Assembly: GCF_002157855.1 (NCBI RefSeq)
Contig: NZ_CP020880.1
Span: forward strand, 1,798,001 to 1,862,000
Direction of reading: 5' to 3'
Source: Sutcliffiella horikoshii
GTDB taxonomy: Bacteria; Bacillota; Bacilli; Bacillales; Bacillaceae_I
DNA length: 64,000 nucleotides
Part shown: piece by piece, positions 44,266 to 54,179 of the stretch
Position numbering within the stretch: position 1 is the first letter of the stretch
Layout: each line of letters starts with the position of its first letter
Position numbers and translations under genes: made by a program
Notes under the pieces: model-generated
Database searches by the model: none
Seen by the model: the letters and a program-made list of their open reading frames with translations, nothing else
Told to the model about the DNA's origin: nothing

Positions 44266-44526
44266 ATGGTGAAAATATCTGATTTTCAAACGAAAGATGT
44301 TGTTAGTGTTTCTGATGGGAAAAAACTAGGTAATATTGGTGATATAGATATAAATCTAACGAATGGGAAAATTGAAGCGATTATCATTACCGGTGGTGGA
44401 AAAATGCTTGGTTTTTTCGGAAAGGATGAGGAAGTCGTAATCCCTTGGCGTAATATTGTCAAAATTGGTGCAGACGTCATTCTTGTGCGTTATCAAACAA
44501 AGGTAGAGACAACATATGAGGAATGA
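44266..44526 (+). CDS. ylmC: YlmC/YmxH family PRC-barrel-like protein
   Basis: 86-residue protein with a PRC-barrel-like fold pattern (MVKISDFQTKDVVSVSDGKKLGNIGDIDINLTNGK, VVIPWRNIVKIGADVILVR). Its family is sporulation-associated (YlmC/YmxH) but the mechanism is unknown. ATG 44266 is chosen: TGGAGG at 44253-44258 fits it better than ATG 44260. It stands between the sigG terminator and the ylmD promoter, probably as its own unit. Confidence 0.9.
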   Translation: MVKISDFQTKDVVSVSDGKKLGNIGDIDINLTNGKIEAIIITGGGKMLGFFGKDEEVVIPWRNIVKIGADVILVRYQTKVETTYEE

Positions 44527-44560
44527 TACGCGAAAATTACTGTCGAAAGGGACAATATAA

Positions 44561-44590
44561 TTCAAAGTTAGTAGAAAAATGTGGTACAAT
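44561..44590 (+). promoter_or_regulatory. Candidate promoter of the ylmD-ylmH operon
   Basis: TTCAAA, 18-base spacer, TACAAT; about 40 bases before ylmD. Confidence 0.4.
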
Positions 44591-44630
44591 ATGAAAGAAT
44601 ATGAGTGTAAGAATAAAGAAGGTGTCATAA

Positions 44631-45464
44631 ATGACGGAGCCATTTGTTCTGGAAAAAGAACAAGCACTGTCCCTCCCTGCTTGGAAAAAGGAAAATTCCA
44701 ACCTTATTGTCGGATTTACGACGAAAAATGGAGGAGTCAGTGAAGGACAATTCAGTACATTGAATATGGGGTTGCATGTCAATGATTCAGTCGAAGCTGT
44801 TTGTCAAAATAAAGAAATTTTGGCAAGTATGTTTAATATGCCTACAGAGAATTGGGTAGGATGCGACCAAACACATGAAGATAAAATCATTAAAGTAGAC
44901 AGCAATGATAAGGGAAAAGGTGTTTGCTCTTACAACACTACTTTGGCAGGAACGGACGGCATTTATACAGATTGTGAAGACATTTTATTAACACTATGTT
45001 TTGCTGATTGTGTGCCATTGTACTTTTATTCTAAGGAGCATTCGCTTGTTGGAATTGCTCATGCCGGCTGGAAGGGTACCGTGAAAAATATTGGCGGTCA
45101 CATGATCAACAGATGGGTGGAAGATGGCGTTAACATGGATACCATTCAAGTAGCCATTGGACCAGCCATATCGGCACAAGCATATATTGTAGATGATTAT
45201 GTTATTAATAGAATAGTGGATGCACTTCCTGCTGTAGAAAAGGAAAAATACATGAAAGAAGTTTCAAGCGGGCAGTATGCTCTTGATCTTAAAAAAGTCA
45301 ACTACGAACTTCTTTTACAAGCTGGTGTGAATAAGAATAACATCCTTTGCAGCTCTTTTTGTACAAGCTCTGATGAATCCTTATTCTTTTCCCATCGTCG
45401 GGATAAAGGGAAAACAGGAAGAATGATGAGTTTTATCGGTTTGAAAGGAGCGGATTTTGCATGA
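44631..45464 (+). CDS. pgeF: Peptidoglycan editing factor PgeF (YlmD), multicopper oxidase-like
   Basis: 277-residue YfiH/DUF152 family protein. Conserved metal ligands appear in GCDQTHEDKI, CFADCVPLYFYS and GIAHAGWKGTVKNIGG (His, Cys, His). The E. coli homologue removes mis-incorporated serine from wall precursors; other members act on purine nucleosides. The ATG is in a region with GAAGGTGTC upstream. Its end overlaps ylmE by four bases (ATGA), so the two are coupled. Confidence 0.93.
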   Translation: MTEPFVLEKEQALSLPAWKKENSNLIVGFTTKNGGVSEGQFSTLNMGLHVNDSVEAVCQNKEILASMFNMPTENWVGCDQTHEDKIIKVDSNDKGKGVCSYNTTLAGTDGIYTDCEDILLTLCFADCVPLYFYSKEHSLVGIAHAGWKGTVKNIGGHMINRWVEDGVNMDTIQVAIGPAISAQAYIVDDYVINRIVDALPAVEKEKYMKEVSSGQYALDLKKVNYELLLQAGVNKNNILCSSFCTSSDESLFFSHRRDKGKTGRMMSFIGLKGADFA

Positions 45465-46147
45465 ACCAACCATCAGTCGAATCAAATCTTTCCGAAATTC
45501 AACAAAATATCAGAGATGCCTGTCACAATGTCAATCGTTCAGTAGAAGAGGTTAAGATTATTGCCGTAACAAAATATGTATCAACAGAGCGTGCCCAAGA
45601 GGCCATAAACTCTGGTGTAAAACATCTTGGTGAAAATCGGGATGATGGCTTTTTAAAGAAATGGGATGCAATTTCCAATGAGGCAACGTGGCATTACATT
45701 GGTACTTTACAATCTAAAAAAGTGAAAAATATCATCGGTAAAGTTGATTATATTCACTCCTTGGACCGCAAGTCCCTAGCAGAAGAAATACATAAGAGGG
45801 CAGAAAAAGCCGTTAAATGCTTTATACAAGTAAATGTATCAGGGGAAGATTCTAAACATGGGCTAGCGCCAGAAGAAGTCCCGGGTTTTATAAAAACGAT
45901 CTCAGACCTTCATAACATTCAAATCGTCGGTTTAATGACCATGGCCCCTTTTACAGAGGAAGAAGAACTATTACGAAATTGTTTCCGCGGATTGAAGTCT
46001 CTGCAACAAGAAATTCAATCGATGAACCTTCCGTTTGCGCCATGTACAGAGTTGTCCATGGGGATGTCCAATGACTACAAGATTGCCATTGAAGAAGGTG
46101 CAACATTTATCCGAATCGGAAGTGCACTTGTAGGAAACGAACAATAA
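45461..46147 (+). CDS. ylmE: YlmE, pyridoxal phosphate homeostasis protein (YggS family)
   Basis: 228-residue single-domain PLP protein with alanine racemase-like barrel. The PLP lysine lies in IIAVTKYVSTERAQEAI; GENRDDGFLKKWD and WHYIGTLQSKKVKNII are the next conserved segments; ELSMGMSNDYKIAIEEGATFIRIGSALVG is the phosphate-binding end. Note GENRDDGF where many homologues have GENRVQE. Controls vitamin B6 and amino acid balance. Overlaps ylmD by four bases. Confidence 0.94.
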   Translation: MNQPSVESNLSEIQQNIRDACHNVNRSVEEVKIIAVTKYVSTERAQEAINSGVKHLGENRDDGFLKKWDAISNEATWHYIGTLQSKKVKNIIGKVDYIHSLDRKSLAEEIHKRAEKAVKCFIQVNVSGEDSKHGLAPEEVPGFIKTISDLHNIQIVGLMTMAPFTEEEELLRNCFRGLKSLQQEIQSMNLPFAPCTELSMGMSNDYKIAIEEGATFIRIGSALVGNEQ

Positions 46148-46163
46148 TTTGGAGGTGTGAGGT

Positions 46164-46631
46164 ATGACAATAAAATCAAAATTCAAAAGTTTTTTTGCCT
46201 TAGATGATGAAGAATATGAGTACAAAGAATCGGAAGTATACGAGGAAGAAGAAGTGGTAGAGGAGCCAAGAAGAACAAGATCCGGCACCACACAACAACC
46301 TGCTTCTAGACAGAACGTTGTCAGTCTGCAAAGTGTACAGAAGACATCTAAAGTGGTACTTTATGAACCTAGATCCTATTCGGAAGCACAAGACGTTGCC
46401 GACCATTTAAAGAACCGCCGCGCCATCATCGTCAACTTGCAGCGAATTGATATGGATCAAGCAAAAAGAATTGTAGATTTCCTAAGTGGCACCGTATACG
46501 CCATCGGTGGAGATATCCAGCGCATTGGACAGAATATCTTCCTATGCACTCCAGACAACGTGGATGTATCCGGGTCTATTTCTGAAATTATGCAGCAAGA
46601 ACAGGAAGAATATACAGACAAGAGGTGGTAG
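46164..46631 (+). CDS. sepF: Cell division protein SepF
   Basis: 155-residue protein that forms rings and aligns FtsZ filaments. N-terminal membrane-binding amphipathic segment ([10 protein letters not shown]), an acidic linker (about residues 13-35) and the C-terminal SepF domain ([33 protein letters not shown]...[15 protein letters not shown]). GGAGGTG precedes the ATG. Cotranscribed with ylmE and ylmG. Confidence 0.95.
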   Translation: MTIKSKFKSFFALDDEEYEYKESEVYEEEEVVEEPRRTRSGTTQQPASRQNVVSLQSVQKTSKVVLYEPRSYSEAQDVADHLKNRRAIIVNLQRIDMDQAKRIVDFLSGTVYAIGGDIQRIGQNIFLCTPDNVDVSGSISEIMQQEQEEYTDKRW

Positions 46632-46637
46632 ACTAAC

Positions 46638-46907
46638 ATGGATGTTTTTTTTAGGTTATTGAACGATTTAGTTTTTATTTACACGATAGCTTTAATCATC
46701 TATATTTTTATGTCTTGGTTCCCAGGAGCAAGGGAATCATCATTTGGGAGGATCCTAGGAAGGATATGTGAGCCTTATCTTGATATGTTCCGCCGCATCA
46801 TTCCGCCGCTAGGAATGATTGATATTTCTCCAATTGTGGCTATTTTCGTATTACGATATGCTGTCTTAGGGCTTGCAGCATTATTTAGAATGCTGGGATT
46901 ATATTAA
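46638..46907 (+). CDS. ylmG: YlmG, YggT family membrane protein
   Basis: 89-residue protein with two membrane segments flanking the family motif ([40 protein letters not shown]). YggT proteins are linked to division or osmotic balance in bacteria and to nucleoid partition in chloroplasts. Six bases after sepF. Confidence 0.93.
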   Translation: MDVFFRLLNDLVFIYTIALIIYIFMSWFPGARESSFGRILGRICEPYLDMFRRIIPPLGMIDISPIVAIFVLRYAVLGLAALFRMLGLY

Positions 46908-46973
46908 TACTAAAGCAGGGAATCTCGACTTTAACGGGTTTCCCTTCTTATCTTTTTGTAAGAGTAGAGTGAT

Positions 46974-47750
46974 ATGATGAGTATTTATCAACATTTTCGT
47001 CAAGAAGAGCATGATTTTATTGATCAAGTCTTGGAATGGAAGGATACCGTTATAGAACAGTATGCCTCCAAACTCACGGATTTTCTTGATCCCCGTGAGC
47101 AAGAAATTGTGAAAAGCGTTGTAGGCAATCATGAGGATGTTAAGCTTGCTTTTCATGGTGGAGCGGAAGGTGCCGAAAGAAAGCGCGCCCTCTTGTATCC
47201 TCCATACCTCGAACCCACTGCAGAAGATTTCCAATTAAAAGCGTATAATCTTTCCTATCCGGAGAAGTTTGTGAAAATAGAACACCGCCAAGTGCTTGGG
47301 TCCTTGATGGGGATTGGTCTAAAAAGAAGCAAATTTGGTGATATCTATTTTCACGATAGTAGTATCCAAATAGTACTAAGCGCAGAAGTGAGTGCTTTTG
47401 TTGAGATGCAATTACAAGAAGTGGGGAAAGTGAAGGTTTCCTTAAATGAGTTGCCTCTTGAGGAAATAACATCTACAGTAACAAGCTGGGAAGAGGCTTC
47501 TACGACGGCTGCATCCCTGCGGTTGGATGTTATGATCGCCTCCATCTACAATCTTTCCAGACAAAAGGCGCAATTATTGATTGGTGGCAAGAAGGTGAAG
47601 ATTAACTGGAAGCTTGTTGAACAGACAGCCTTTGAATGCCAGGAAGGGGACATCCTTTCTGTAAGGGGATTTGGAAGAAGTAAACTTTTAACTGTAGATG
47701 GAAAAACCAAGAAAGATAAATGGAGAATTATTGTAGGAAAACAAAAATAA
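46974..47750 (+). CDS. ylmH: YlmH, S4-domain RNA-binding protein
   Basis: 258-residue protein ending in an S4 RNA-binding domain (RLDVMIASIYNLSRQKAQLLIGGKKVKINWKLVEQ, about residues 183-217). The family includes a ribosome-associated quality control factor that can sustain alanine-tail synthesis on stalled 50S subunits. Two adjacent ATGs (46974, 46977) share a poor ribosome binding site (AGAGTGAT). Last gene before divIVA. Confidence 0.93.
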   Translation: MMSIYQHFRQEEHDFIDQVLEWKDTVIEQYASKLTDFLDPREQEIVKSVVGNHEDVKLAFHGGAEGAERKRALLYPPYLEPTAEDFQLKAYNLSYPEKFVKIEHRQVLGSLMGIGLKRSKFGDIYFHDSSIQIVLSAEVSAFVEMQLQEVGKVKVSLNELPLEEITSTVTSWEEASTTAASLRLDVMIASIYNLSRQKAQLLIGGKKVKINWKLVEQTAFECQEGDILSVRGFGRSKLLTVDGKTKKDKWRIIVGKQK

Positions 47751-47761
47751 TTTTTTGTTCG

Positions 47762-47790
47762 GCAGGAAAACAAGAGAGTATGTCGAATAA
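47762..47790 (+). promoter_or_regulatory. Sigma-H-consensus promoter upstream of divIVA
   Basis: GCAGGAAAA fits RNAGGAWWW at every position; 11-base spacer; GTCGAATAA fits RNNGAATWW at every position. It begins just after the ylmH stop, 40 bases before the divIVA start. Confidence 0.65.
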
Positions 47791-47829
47791 TGTTAAGTAA
47801 CAGTAGAGATTTTAATGGAGGTGGCATCA

Positions 47830-48330
47830 ATGCCCTTAACACCACTTGATATTCACAATAAAGAGTTTAACAAGGCTTTTCGCGGTTACGATGAAGATGA
47901 AGTAAATGAATTTCTTGACCAGGTAATCAAGGACTATGAAATGATTCTGCGTGAAAAGAAAGAACATGAGGAAAAGGCCAAAGAGTTGAATGACCGATTG
48001 TCTCACTTTAACACGATTGAAGAAACGTTAAATAAGTCCATTCTAGTGGCACAAGAATCCGCAGAGGATGTCAGAAGAAATGCCCAGAAAGAAGCAAAAC
48101 TGATTATCAAGGAAGCGGAAAAAAATGCTGACCGTATTATTAATGAATCTTTATTAAAGTCAAGAAAGCTTCAAGTGGAAATAGACGAATTGAAGAAGCA
48201 ATCAAAGATCTTCCGCAACCGTTTCAAGATGCTTGTTGAAGCGCAGTTGGAACTAATCGACAATGATGACTGGGAACATTTAATGGAATATGAAGAAAAA
48301 GATAAAGAATTAGAAGAAAGTGGAGTATAA
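47830..48330 (+). CDS. divIVA: Cell division and polarity protein DivIVA
   Basis: 166-residue curvature-sensing coiled-coil protein. [37 protein letters not shown] is the membrane-binding N-terminus (with Phe17-type and Arg18-type tip residues in KAFRG), followed by long coiled coils to the end. Positions MinJ/MinCD and, in sporulation, the chromosome origin via RacA. The start at 47830 follows GGAGGTGG. Confidence 0.97.
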   Translation: MPLTPLDIHNKEFNKAFRGYDEDEVNEFLDQVIKDYEMILREKKEHEEKAKELNDRLSHFNTIEETLNKSILVAQESAEDVRRNAQKEAKLIIKEAEKNADRIINESLLKSRKLQVEIDELKKQSKIFRNRFKMLVEAQLELIDNDDWEHLMEYEEKDKELEESGV

Positions 48331-48332
48331 CC

Positions 48333-48362
48333 TTGACGATATAAGGTTATATTCAGTATAAT
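48333..48362 (+). promoter_or_regulatory. ileS leader promoter
   Basis: TTGACG, 18-base spacer, TATAAT; begins three bases after the divIVA stop and precedes the T-box leader. Confidence 0.7.
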
Positions 48363-48434
48363 AACGAAACAAATCAAAGTTTTTTCATACAATAAATAAA
48401 TGCACTTATTTTTTATAAAACATATTAAAGCGTT

Positions 48435-48684
48435 GATAGGGACAGTAGTTTCTCTTACCACTTATGATAGCGAACCGGGGACGGTGAAAGCCCGGTATAA
48501 GAAGAGAAGTGAAAATCACCCTAGAGCATGGGACTGAACGCATAATGCCTCTAAGTCTTGTCGTCACATTCACGTTACGAATGCTAAAGCGGACTGAACC
48601 TGCCTTCAAGCAGCTAAGTCAATTTAGGGTGGTACCACGGGAGATCCTCTCGTCCCTTTCATGGGATGAGGGGATTTTTTTATT
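48435..48684 (+). promoter_or_regulatory. T-box riboswitch controlling ileS (specifier AUC)
   Basis: Stem I carries the AGTA box (48444-48447) opposite GAAA; the codon that follows GAA-A is ATC at 48515-48517, an isoleucine codon. The T-box AGGGTGGTACCACGG lies at 48626-48640, followed by the terminator hairpin GATCCTCTCGTCCC / GGGATGAGGGGATTTTTTT ending at 48684. Uncharged tRNA-Ile would favour the antiterminator. Confidence 0.95.
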
Positions 48685-48728
48685 GTTATTTATGAAAAAA
48701 CAAAAATGTGAAAGTTGGAGGAAAGACC

Positions 48729-51497
48729 ATGGAATACAAAGATACGTTACTAATGCCTAAAACCGAATTCCCAATGCGCGGAAACCTACCAAACCGCGAA
48801 CCGCAACTACAACAAAAATGGGACGAAATGGATATCTACAAAAAAGTGCAAGACCGCACAAAAGATCGCCCAATGTATGTCTTGCACGACGGACCTCCAT
48901 ATGCAAACGGAGACATCCATATGGGTCACGCACTCAACAAAGTCCTAAAAGACTTCATCGTCCGCTACAAATCCATGAGCGGTTACCATGCGCCATATGT
49001 TCCAGGTTGGGATACACACGGTCTGCCAATTGAAACAGCTCTTACAAAAAACAAAAAAGTAAAACGCAAAGAAATGTCCGTAGCAGACTTCCGTAAATTA
49101 TGTGAAGAGTATGCATATGACCAAGTAGATCGCCAACGTGAGCAATTTATGCGCCTAGGTGTACGTGGTGACTGGTTCAATCCATATATCACATTAAAAC
49201 CTGAATATGAAGCACAACAGATTAAAGTGTTCGGAGAAATGGCGAAGAACGGATTAATCTATAAAGGCTTAAAGCCGGTTTATTGGTCTCCTTCCAGTGA
49301 ATCTGCACTTGCAGAAGCGGAAATCGAGTATCAAGATAAGCGTTCTCCTTCCATTTATGTAGCCTTTAAGGTAGAAGACGGAAAAGGTGTACTAGATGGT
49401 TCTGAGAGCTTCATCATCTGGACGACCACTCCATGGACCATTCCTGCTAACCTTGGAATTGCGGTGCATGCAGATCTAGATTATAGTGTAGTCGAAGTAA
49501 ATGGCAGCAAGTTCATCATCGCTGCAGAACTGTTTGAAACGGTATCTAGCACACTTGAGTGGGAAGATGCGAAAGTTGTGAAAACACTTAAAGGGGCAGA
49601 ACTTGAGCATGTAGTTGCTAAACACCCTTTATATGACCGTACTTCGTTAGTAATGCTTGGTGAACATGTAACGACTGACGCAGGAACAGGCTGTGTTCAC
49701 ACTGCTCCAGGTCACGGGGAAGATGACTTTATCATCGGAAAGAAATATGGCCTTGATGTATTATGTCCGGTTGATGCAAAAGGAAATATGACAGAAGAAG
49801 CACCAGGCTTTGAAGGACTTTTCTATGATGAAGCTAACAAGCCAATCACAGAAAAACTTCAAGAAGCAGGCGCGCTGTTAAAATTAAACTTTATCACGCA
49901 CTCCTATCCACATGACTGGCGTACAAAAAAGCCGACTATTTTCCGTGCAACAGCACAATGGTTTGCTTCCATCGATAAAATCAGGGACCAATTGCTGGAA
50001 GCAGTAGCAGAAACAAAGTGGGTACCAGCATGGGGAGAAACTCGCCTTTACAACATGGTTCGTGACCGTGGAGACTGGTGTATCTCTCGTCAACGTGCAT
50101 GGGGTGTTCCGATTCCTGTGTTCTATGCAGAAAACGGCCTGGAAATTATCACAGACGAAACGATCGATCATGTATCTGCTCTGTTCAGAGAGCATGGATC
50201 TAATATCTGGTTTGAAAAAGAAGCGAAAGACTTGCTTCCAGAAGGTTTCACACATGAAGGAAGCCCAAATGGTACTTTCTTTAAAGAGATGGACATCATG
50301 GACGTATGGTTTGATTCCGGTTCGTCCCATCAATCCGTTCTAGAAGAAAGAGATGACCTGCAACGTCCTGCTGACCTTTACCTTGAAGGTTCTGACCAAT
50401 ATCGAGGATGGTTCAACTCTTCTTTGACGACAAGTGTAGCAGTAACAGGAAAGGCTCCTTATAAAGGAATCTTGAGTCACGGTTTCGCACTTGATGGTGA
50501 AGGGCGCAAAATGAGTAAATCACTAGGTAACGTAGTTCTTCCATCTAAGGTAATGAACCAACTTGGTGCAGATATTCTTCGCTTATGGGTAGCTTCCGTT
50601 GATTATCAATCTGACGTGAGAGTGTCTGATAATATCTTAAAGCAAGTAGCCGAAGTGTATCGTAAAATCCGTAACACTTTCCGCTTCCTGCTTGGTAACC
50701 TAGCTGACTTTGATCCAACCGTAAATGCGGTGGATGTAAAGGATCTTCGCGAAGTGGACCGTTACATGATGGTCAAACTTAACAACTTAATCACGAAAGT
50801 GAAAAAGTCCTATGAAGATTACGAGTTTGCTGGCATCTATCATGCTGTACACAACTTCTGTACGATTGAATTAAGTTCCTTCTACCTTGACTTTGCGAAG
50901 GATATTCTTTACATCGAAGGAAAAGATCAGCATGACCGCCGAGCTATCCAGACCGTTCTTTATGAGACATTGCTTGCACTTACAAAACTTGTAACACCAA
51001 TACTTCCTCATACAGCTGACGAAGTATGGTCACACATCGATTTTGTAAAAGAAGAGAGTGTCCAACTTGTTGATATGCCGGATGTATTGCCTGTTGACGG
51101 TGCAGATGCGATTGAAGAAAAATGGGATAAATTCATGGCATTACGTGACGATGTGTTAAAAGCGTTAGAGGTTGCCCGTAACGAAAAAGTTATCGGGAAA
51201 TCCCTTGCTGCAAAAATCACTTTATATCCGAATGCGGAAACTAAGGCTTTGCTAGATTCCATCGAAGAAAATGTTCAGCAATTGTTCATCGTTTCCGGTT
51301 TGGAAGTTGCTGGCGTGAAAGAAGAAGCTCCAGAGAGTGCTCATGTGTTTGAAGGAGTAGCCATTTCGGTTACGCCTGCTGAAGGTGAAACATGTGACCG
51401 CTGCTGGGTTGTCACACCGACAGTTGGAGAAGATAAAGATCATCCAACACTTTGTGTTCGCTGTGCAACTGTAGTGAAAGAAAATTATAGTGCTTAA
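48729..51497 (+). CDS. ileS: Isoleucyl-tRNA synthetase
   Basis: 922-residue class I synthetase. The HIGH-type motif is [10 protein letters not shown] (near residue 65), KMSKS lies in [14 protein letters not shown] (near residue 595), and the editing domain includes [18 protein letters not shown]. The C-terminal zinc finger has CDRCWVV...CVRC. Its length and motifs place it with the usual bacterial IleRS1. The start at 48729 follows TTGGAGGAA. Controlled by the T-box upstream. Confidence 0.98.
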   Translation: MEYKDTLLMPKTEFPMRGNLPNREPQLQQKWDEMDIYKKVQDRTKDRPMYVLHDGPPYANGDIHMGHALNKVLKDFIVRYKSMSGYHAPYVPGWDTHGLPIETALTKNKKVKRKEMSVADFRKLCEEYAYDQVDRQREQFMRLGVRGDWFNPYITLKPEYEAQQIKVFGEMAKNGLIYKGLKPVYWSPSSESALAEAEIEYQDKRSPSIYVAFKVEDGKGVLDGSESFIIWTTTPWTIPANLGIAVHADLDYSVVEVNGSKFIIAAELFETVSSTLEWEDAKVVKTLKGAELEHVVAKHPLYDRTSLVMLGEHVTTDAGTGCVHTAPGHGEDDFIIGKKYGLDVLCPVDAKGNMTEEAPGFEGLFYDEANKPITEKLQEAGALLKLNFITHSYPHDWRTKKPTIFRATAQWFASIDKIRDQLLEAVAETKWVPAWGETRLYNMVRDRGDWCISRQRAWGVPIPVFYAENGLEIITDETIDHVSALFREHGSNIWFEKEAKDLLPEGFTHEGSPNGTFFKEMDIMDVWFDSGSSHQSVLEERDDLQRPADLYLEGSDQYRGWFNSSLTTSVAVTGKAPYKGILSHGFALDGEGRKMSKSLGNVVLPSKVMNQLGADILRLWVASVDYQSDVRVSDNILKQVAEVYRKIRNTFRFLLGNLADFDPTVNAVDVKDLREVDRYMMVKLNNLITKVKKSYEDYEFAGIYHAVHNFCTIELSSFYLDFAKDILYIEGKDQHDRRAIQTVLYETLLALTKLVTPILPHTADEVWSHIDFVKEESVQLVDMPDVLPVDGADAIEEKWDKFMALRDDVLKALEVARNEKVIGKSLAAKITLYPNAETKALLDSIEENVQQLFIVSGLEVAGVKEEAPESAHVFEGVAISVTPAEGETCDRCWVVTPTVGEDKDHPTLCVRCATVVKENYSA

Positions 51498-51506
51498 TAC
51501 TTTTAA

Positions 51507-51550
51507 AAAGACCTGCGCTGACAAATGTTGGCGCAGGTTTTATTATTATA
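51507..51550 (+). terminator. Terminator after ileS
   Basis: GACCTGCGC / GCGCAGGTTT hairpin with an AT-rich tail. Confidence 0.82.
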
Positions 51551-51577
51551 TTTTAATTAAGTTTTGCATTAGCACTA

Positions 51578-51823
51578 GGTAGTCATACAGGATGAACGAG
51601 GACAATGTTTTACACTTTTCAGTGGGGAAGGTAGTCATACGCTTTGAACGAGGACAATGTTTGGCACTTTTACATGGGGAAGGTAGTCATACGCTTTGAA
51701 CGAGGACAATGTTTTACACTTTTCAGTGGGGAAGGTAGTCATACGCCCAGAATGAGGACAATGTTTCCCAAAATTCAAAGTCACAGGTAGTCATACGCTC
51801 TCGATGTAAGGATAATGTTTACT
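51578..51823. repeat. Tandem array B, 52-bp period, about 5 units
   Basis: GGTAGTCATAC begins at 51578, 51630, 51682, 51734 and 51786, exactly 52 bases apart. The unit continues GCTTTGAACGAGGACAATGT; the last copies diverge. Non-coding, between ileS and lspA (where B. subtilis has ylyA). Confidence 0.93.
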
Positions 51824-51896
51824 ATCAGCTTTATTTACCACCCTCTATTTGCTATAATTCTAAAGTACATATAAAAACCTGGGGGTACGTGTTAAG

Positions 51897-52364
51897 ATGT
51901 ATTATCTTATTGCACTTGGAATTATCATTGTCGATCAACTAACAAAATGGTTGGTAGTAAGATATATGGAAATTGGAGAAAACATTCCGATCATACATAA
52001 CTTTTTGTACTTGTCTTCCCACCGCAACAGAGGTGCTGCATGGGGGATACTTGAAGGCCAGATGTACTTTTTTTACATTATTACAGTTGGTGTTGTTATT
52101 GGACTTATCGTATACCTGCAAAAGCTTCCAAAAGATCAGCCATGGATGAAACTTGCATTAAGCCTGATGCTTGGTGGCGCGATAGGGAACTTTATCGATC
52201 GTTTATTGCACCAAGAAGTAATTGATTTTATCAACACATTCATCTTCACCTACGATTTCCCTATTTTTAATGTAGCCGATTCTGCATTAGTAATAGGCGT
52301 TGGGATTATATTAATCCTAACGATACTTGAGGGCAAGAAAGAGAAGGAGTTATCAAAAAAATGA
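51897..52364 (+). CDS. lspA: Signal peptidase II (lipoprotein signal peptidase) LspA
   Basis: 155-residue membrane aspartic protease with four membrane segments that cleaves prolipoproteins such as the one encoded at 935. Catalytic Asp residues sit in [12 protein letters not shown] and [25 protein letters not shown] is the conserved Asn-Arg loop. A possible -10 (TATAAT, 51853) is upstream. Overlaps ylyB by four bases. Confidence 0.97.
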   Translation: MYYLIALGIIIVDQLTKWLVVRYMEIGENIPIIHNFLYLSSHRNRGAAWGILEGQMYFFYIITVGVVIGLIVYLQKLPKDQPWMKLALSLMLGGAIGNFIDRLLHQEVIDFINTFIFTYDFPIFNVADSALVIGVGIILILTILEGKKEKELSKK

Positions 52365-53275
52365 CAGAAACAATGACGATTCAGATTGATGAATCACAAA
52401 AAAATGACCGTATCGACAAGGTACTTTCCACTCAAAATGAAGAGTGGTCCCGTTCACAGGTCCAACAATGGATCAAAGAGGGGCAAATCCTTGTTAACGG
52501 AGAGAAAACAAAGCCAAATTATAAATTTAGTGTTGGTGATAATATAACGGTCACCATTCCGGAACCGGAGGCATTGGATGTCGTGCCGGAAGAAATGGAT
52601 CTCGATATTTACTACGAAGATGCGGACGTTATTGTGGTTAATAAACCTCGCGGGATGGTTGTTCACCCTGCTGTTGGCCATGCAACAGGAACACTTGTGA
52701 ATGGCCTTATGGCACATTGTAACGATCTTTCAGGTATCAATGGTGTATTAAGACCGGGAATTGTTCACCGTATTGACAAGGACACTTCAGGGTTATTAAT
52801 GGTGGCAAAAAATGATTTTGCTCATGAAAAGCTTGTTAATCAACTAGTTGCCAAGACAGTTACAAGAAAGTACCAGGCAATCGTTCACGGTGTTATTGCG
52901 CATGATGTAGGCACGGTAGATGCGCCAATTGGACGTGATAAAAAAGATCGCCAAGCCATGACAGTAACAAATGAAAACAGCAGGAACGCTGTGACACACT
53001 TCCGCGTGATCGAACGGTTCAAAGACTTTTCGCACATTGAGTGCCAGCTTGAAACAGGACGAACGCATCAAATCCGCGTGCACATGAAATATATTGGTTA
53101 TCCTTTAGCAGGTGACCCGAAATACGGTCCGAAGAAATCACTCGATATAGAGGGACAAGCTTTACATGCAGGTATCCTTGGATTTATTCATCCCCGTACG
53201 GAAGAGTACATGGAATTTGAGGCGCCTAATCCGCCAGAATTCGAGCGCGTTTTAAAACATTTAAAAAACCATTGA
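52361..53275 (+). CDS. ylyB: RluD-family 23S rRNA pseudouridine synthase (YlyB)
   Basis: 304-residue RluA/RluD-family enzyme. N-terminal S4 domain ([31 protein letters not shown]), catalytic Asp in [19 protein letters not shown] (near residue 140), [27 protein letters not shown] near the C-terminus. Overlaps lspA (ATGA). Its stop codon lies inside the -35 box of the pyr promoter. Confidence 0.95.
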   Translation: MTETMTIQIDESQKNDRIDKVLSTQNEEWSRSQVQQWIKEGQILVNGEKTKPNYKFSVGDNITVTIPEPEALDVVPEEMDLDIYYEDADVIVVNKPRGMVVHPAVGHATGTLVNGLMAHCNDLSGINGVLRPGIVHRIDKDTSGLLMVAKNDFAHEKLVNQLVAKTVTRKYQAIVHGVIAHDVGTVDAPIGRDKKDRQAMTVTNENSRNAVTHFRVIERFKDFSHIECQLETGRTHQIRVHMKYIGYPLAGDPKYGPKKSLDIEGQALHAGILGFIHPRTEEYMEFEAPNPPEFERVLKHLKNH

Positions 53276-53300
53276 CAGATTAATATTATTTTGAGATAAT
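53272..53300 (+). promoter_or_regulatory. pyr operon promoter
   Basis: TTGACA (53272-53277), 17-base spacer, GATAAT (53295-53300). The TGA stop of ylyB is within the -35 box. Confidence 0.85.
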
Positions 53301-53328
53301 CATTCTAGTTGAATAAGACCTTTAAACG

Positions 53329-53443
53329 ACAGTCCCGTGAGGCTGAGAAGGTAACGGCATATGCGAATGGAGCAGCTATATCTATAGCCATCCCTCTATT
53401 TTCGTGTACAAAAACCTCTCATCATACGGTGAGAGGTTTTTTG
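53329..53443 (+). promoter_or_regulatory. PyrR attenuator 1 (before pyrR)
   Basis: PyrR-binding loop CAGTCCCGTGAGGCTGAGAA at 53330-53349, then a terminator hairpin AACCTCTC / GAGAGGTTTTTT ending about 53443. UMP-bound PyrR stabilises the binding loop and lets the terminator form. Confidence 0.93.
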
Positions 53444-53482
53444 TTTCTCGTTACAAGTAAAGGCAAGAAAGGGTGAAAATAA

Positions 53483-54025
<543 letters not shown>

Positions 54026-54041
54026 ATAGACCCTTTTAATT

Positions 54042-54154
54042 GCAGTCCCGTGAGGCTGGCAAAGGGGTGAATTGGTTTTAGAATCCGCTGCTGGCGGATT
54101 TCCTGGAGCCTCTCTACCTCTTTGTGCCATCACGCTGCACAAAGAGTTTTTTTA
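54042..54154 (+). promoter_or_regulatory. PyrR attenuator 2 (pyrR-pyrP)
   Basis: Binding loop GCAGTCCCGTGAGGCTGGCA at 54042-54061; terminator CTCTTTGTGC / GCACAAAGAG with seven T at 54118-54154. Confidence 0.93.
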
Positions 54155-54179
54155 TGGGAAAATACGGGAGGTTAACCTT

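Noticed and set aside
49884-50333. 149-codon antisense frame in ileS
   Set aside because: Lies wholly within ileS on the opposite strand, has no ribosome binding site and has a composition typical of a shadow frame.
51578-51823. CRISPR-like array or coding repeat
   Set aside because: No spacers between units, and the 52-base period is not a multiple of three with no open frame spanning it.
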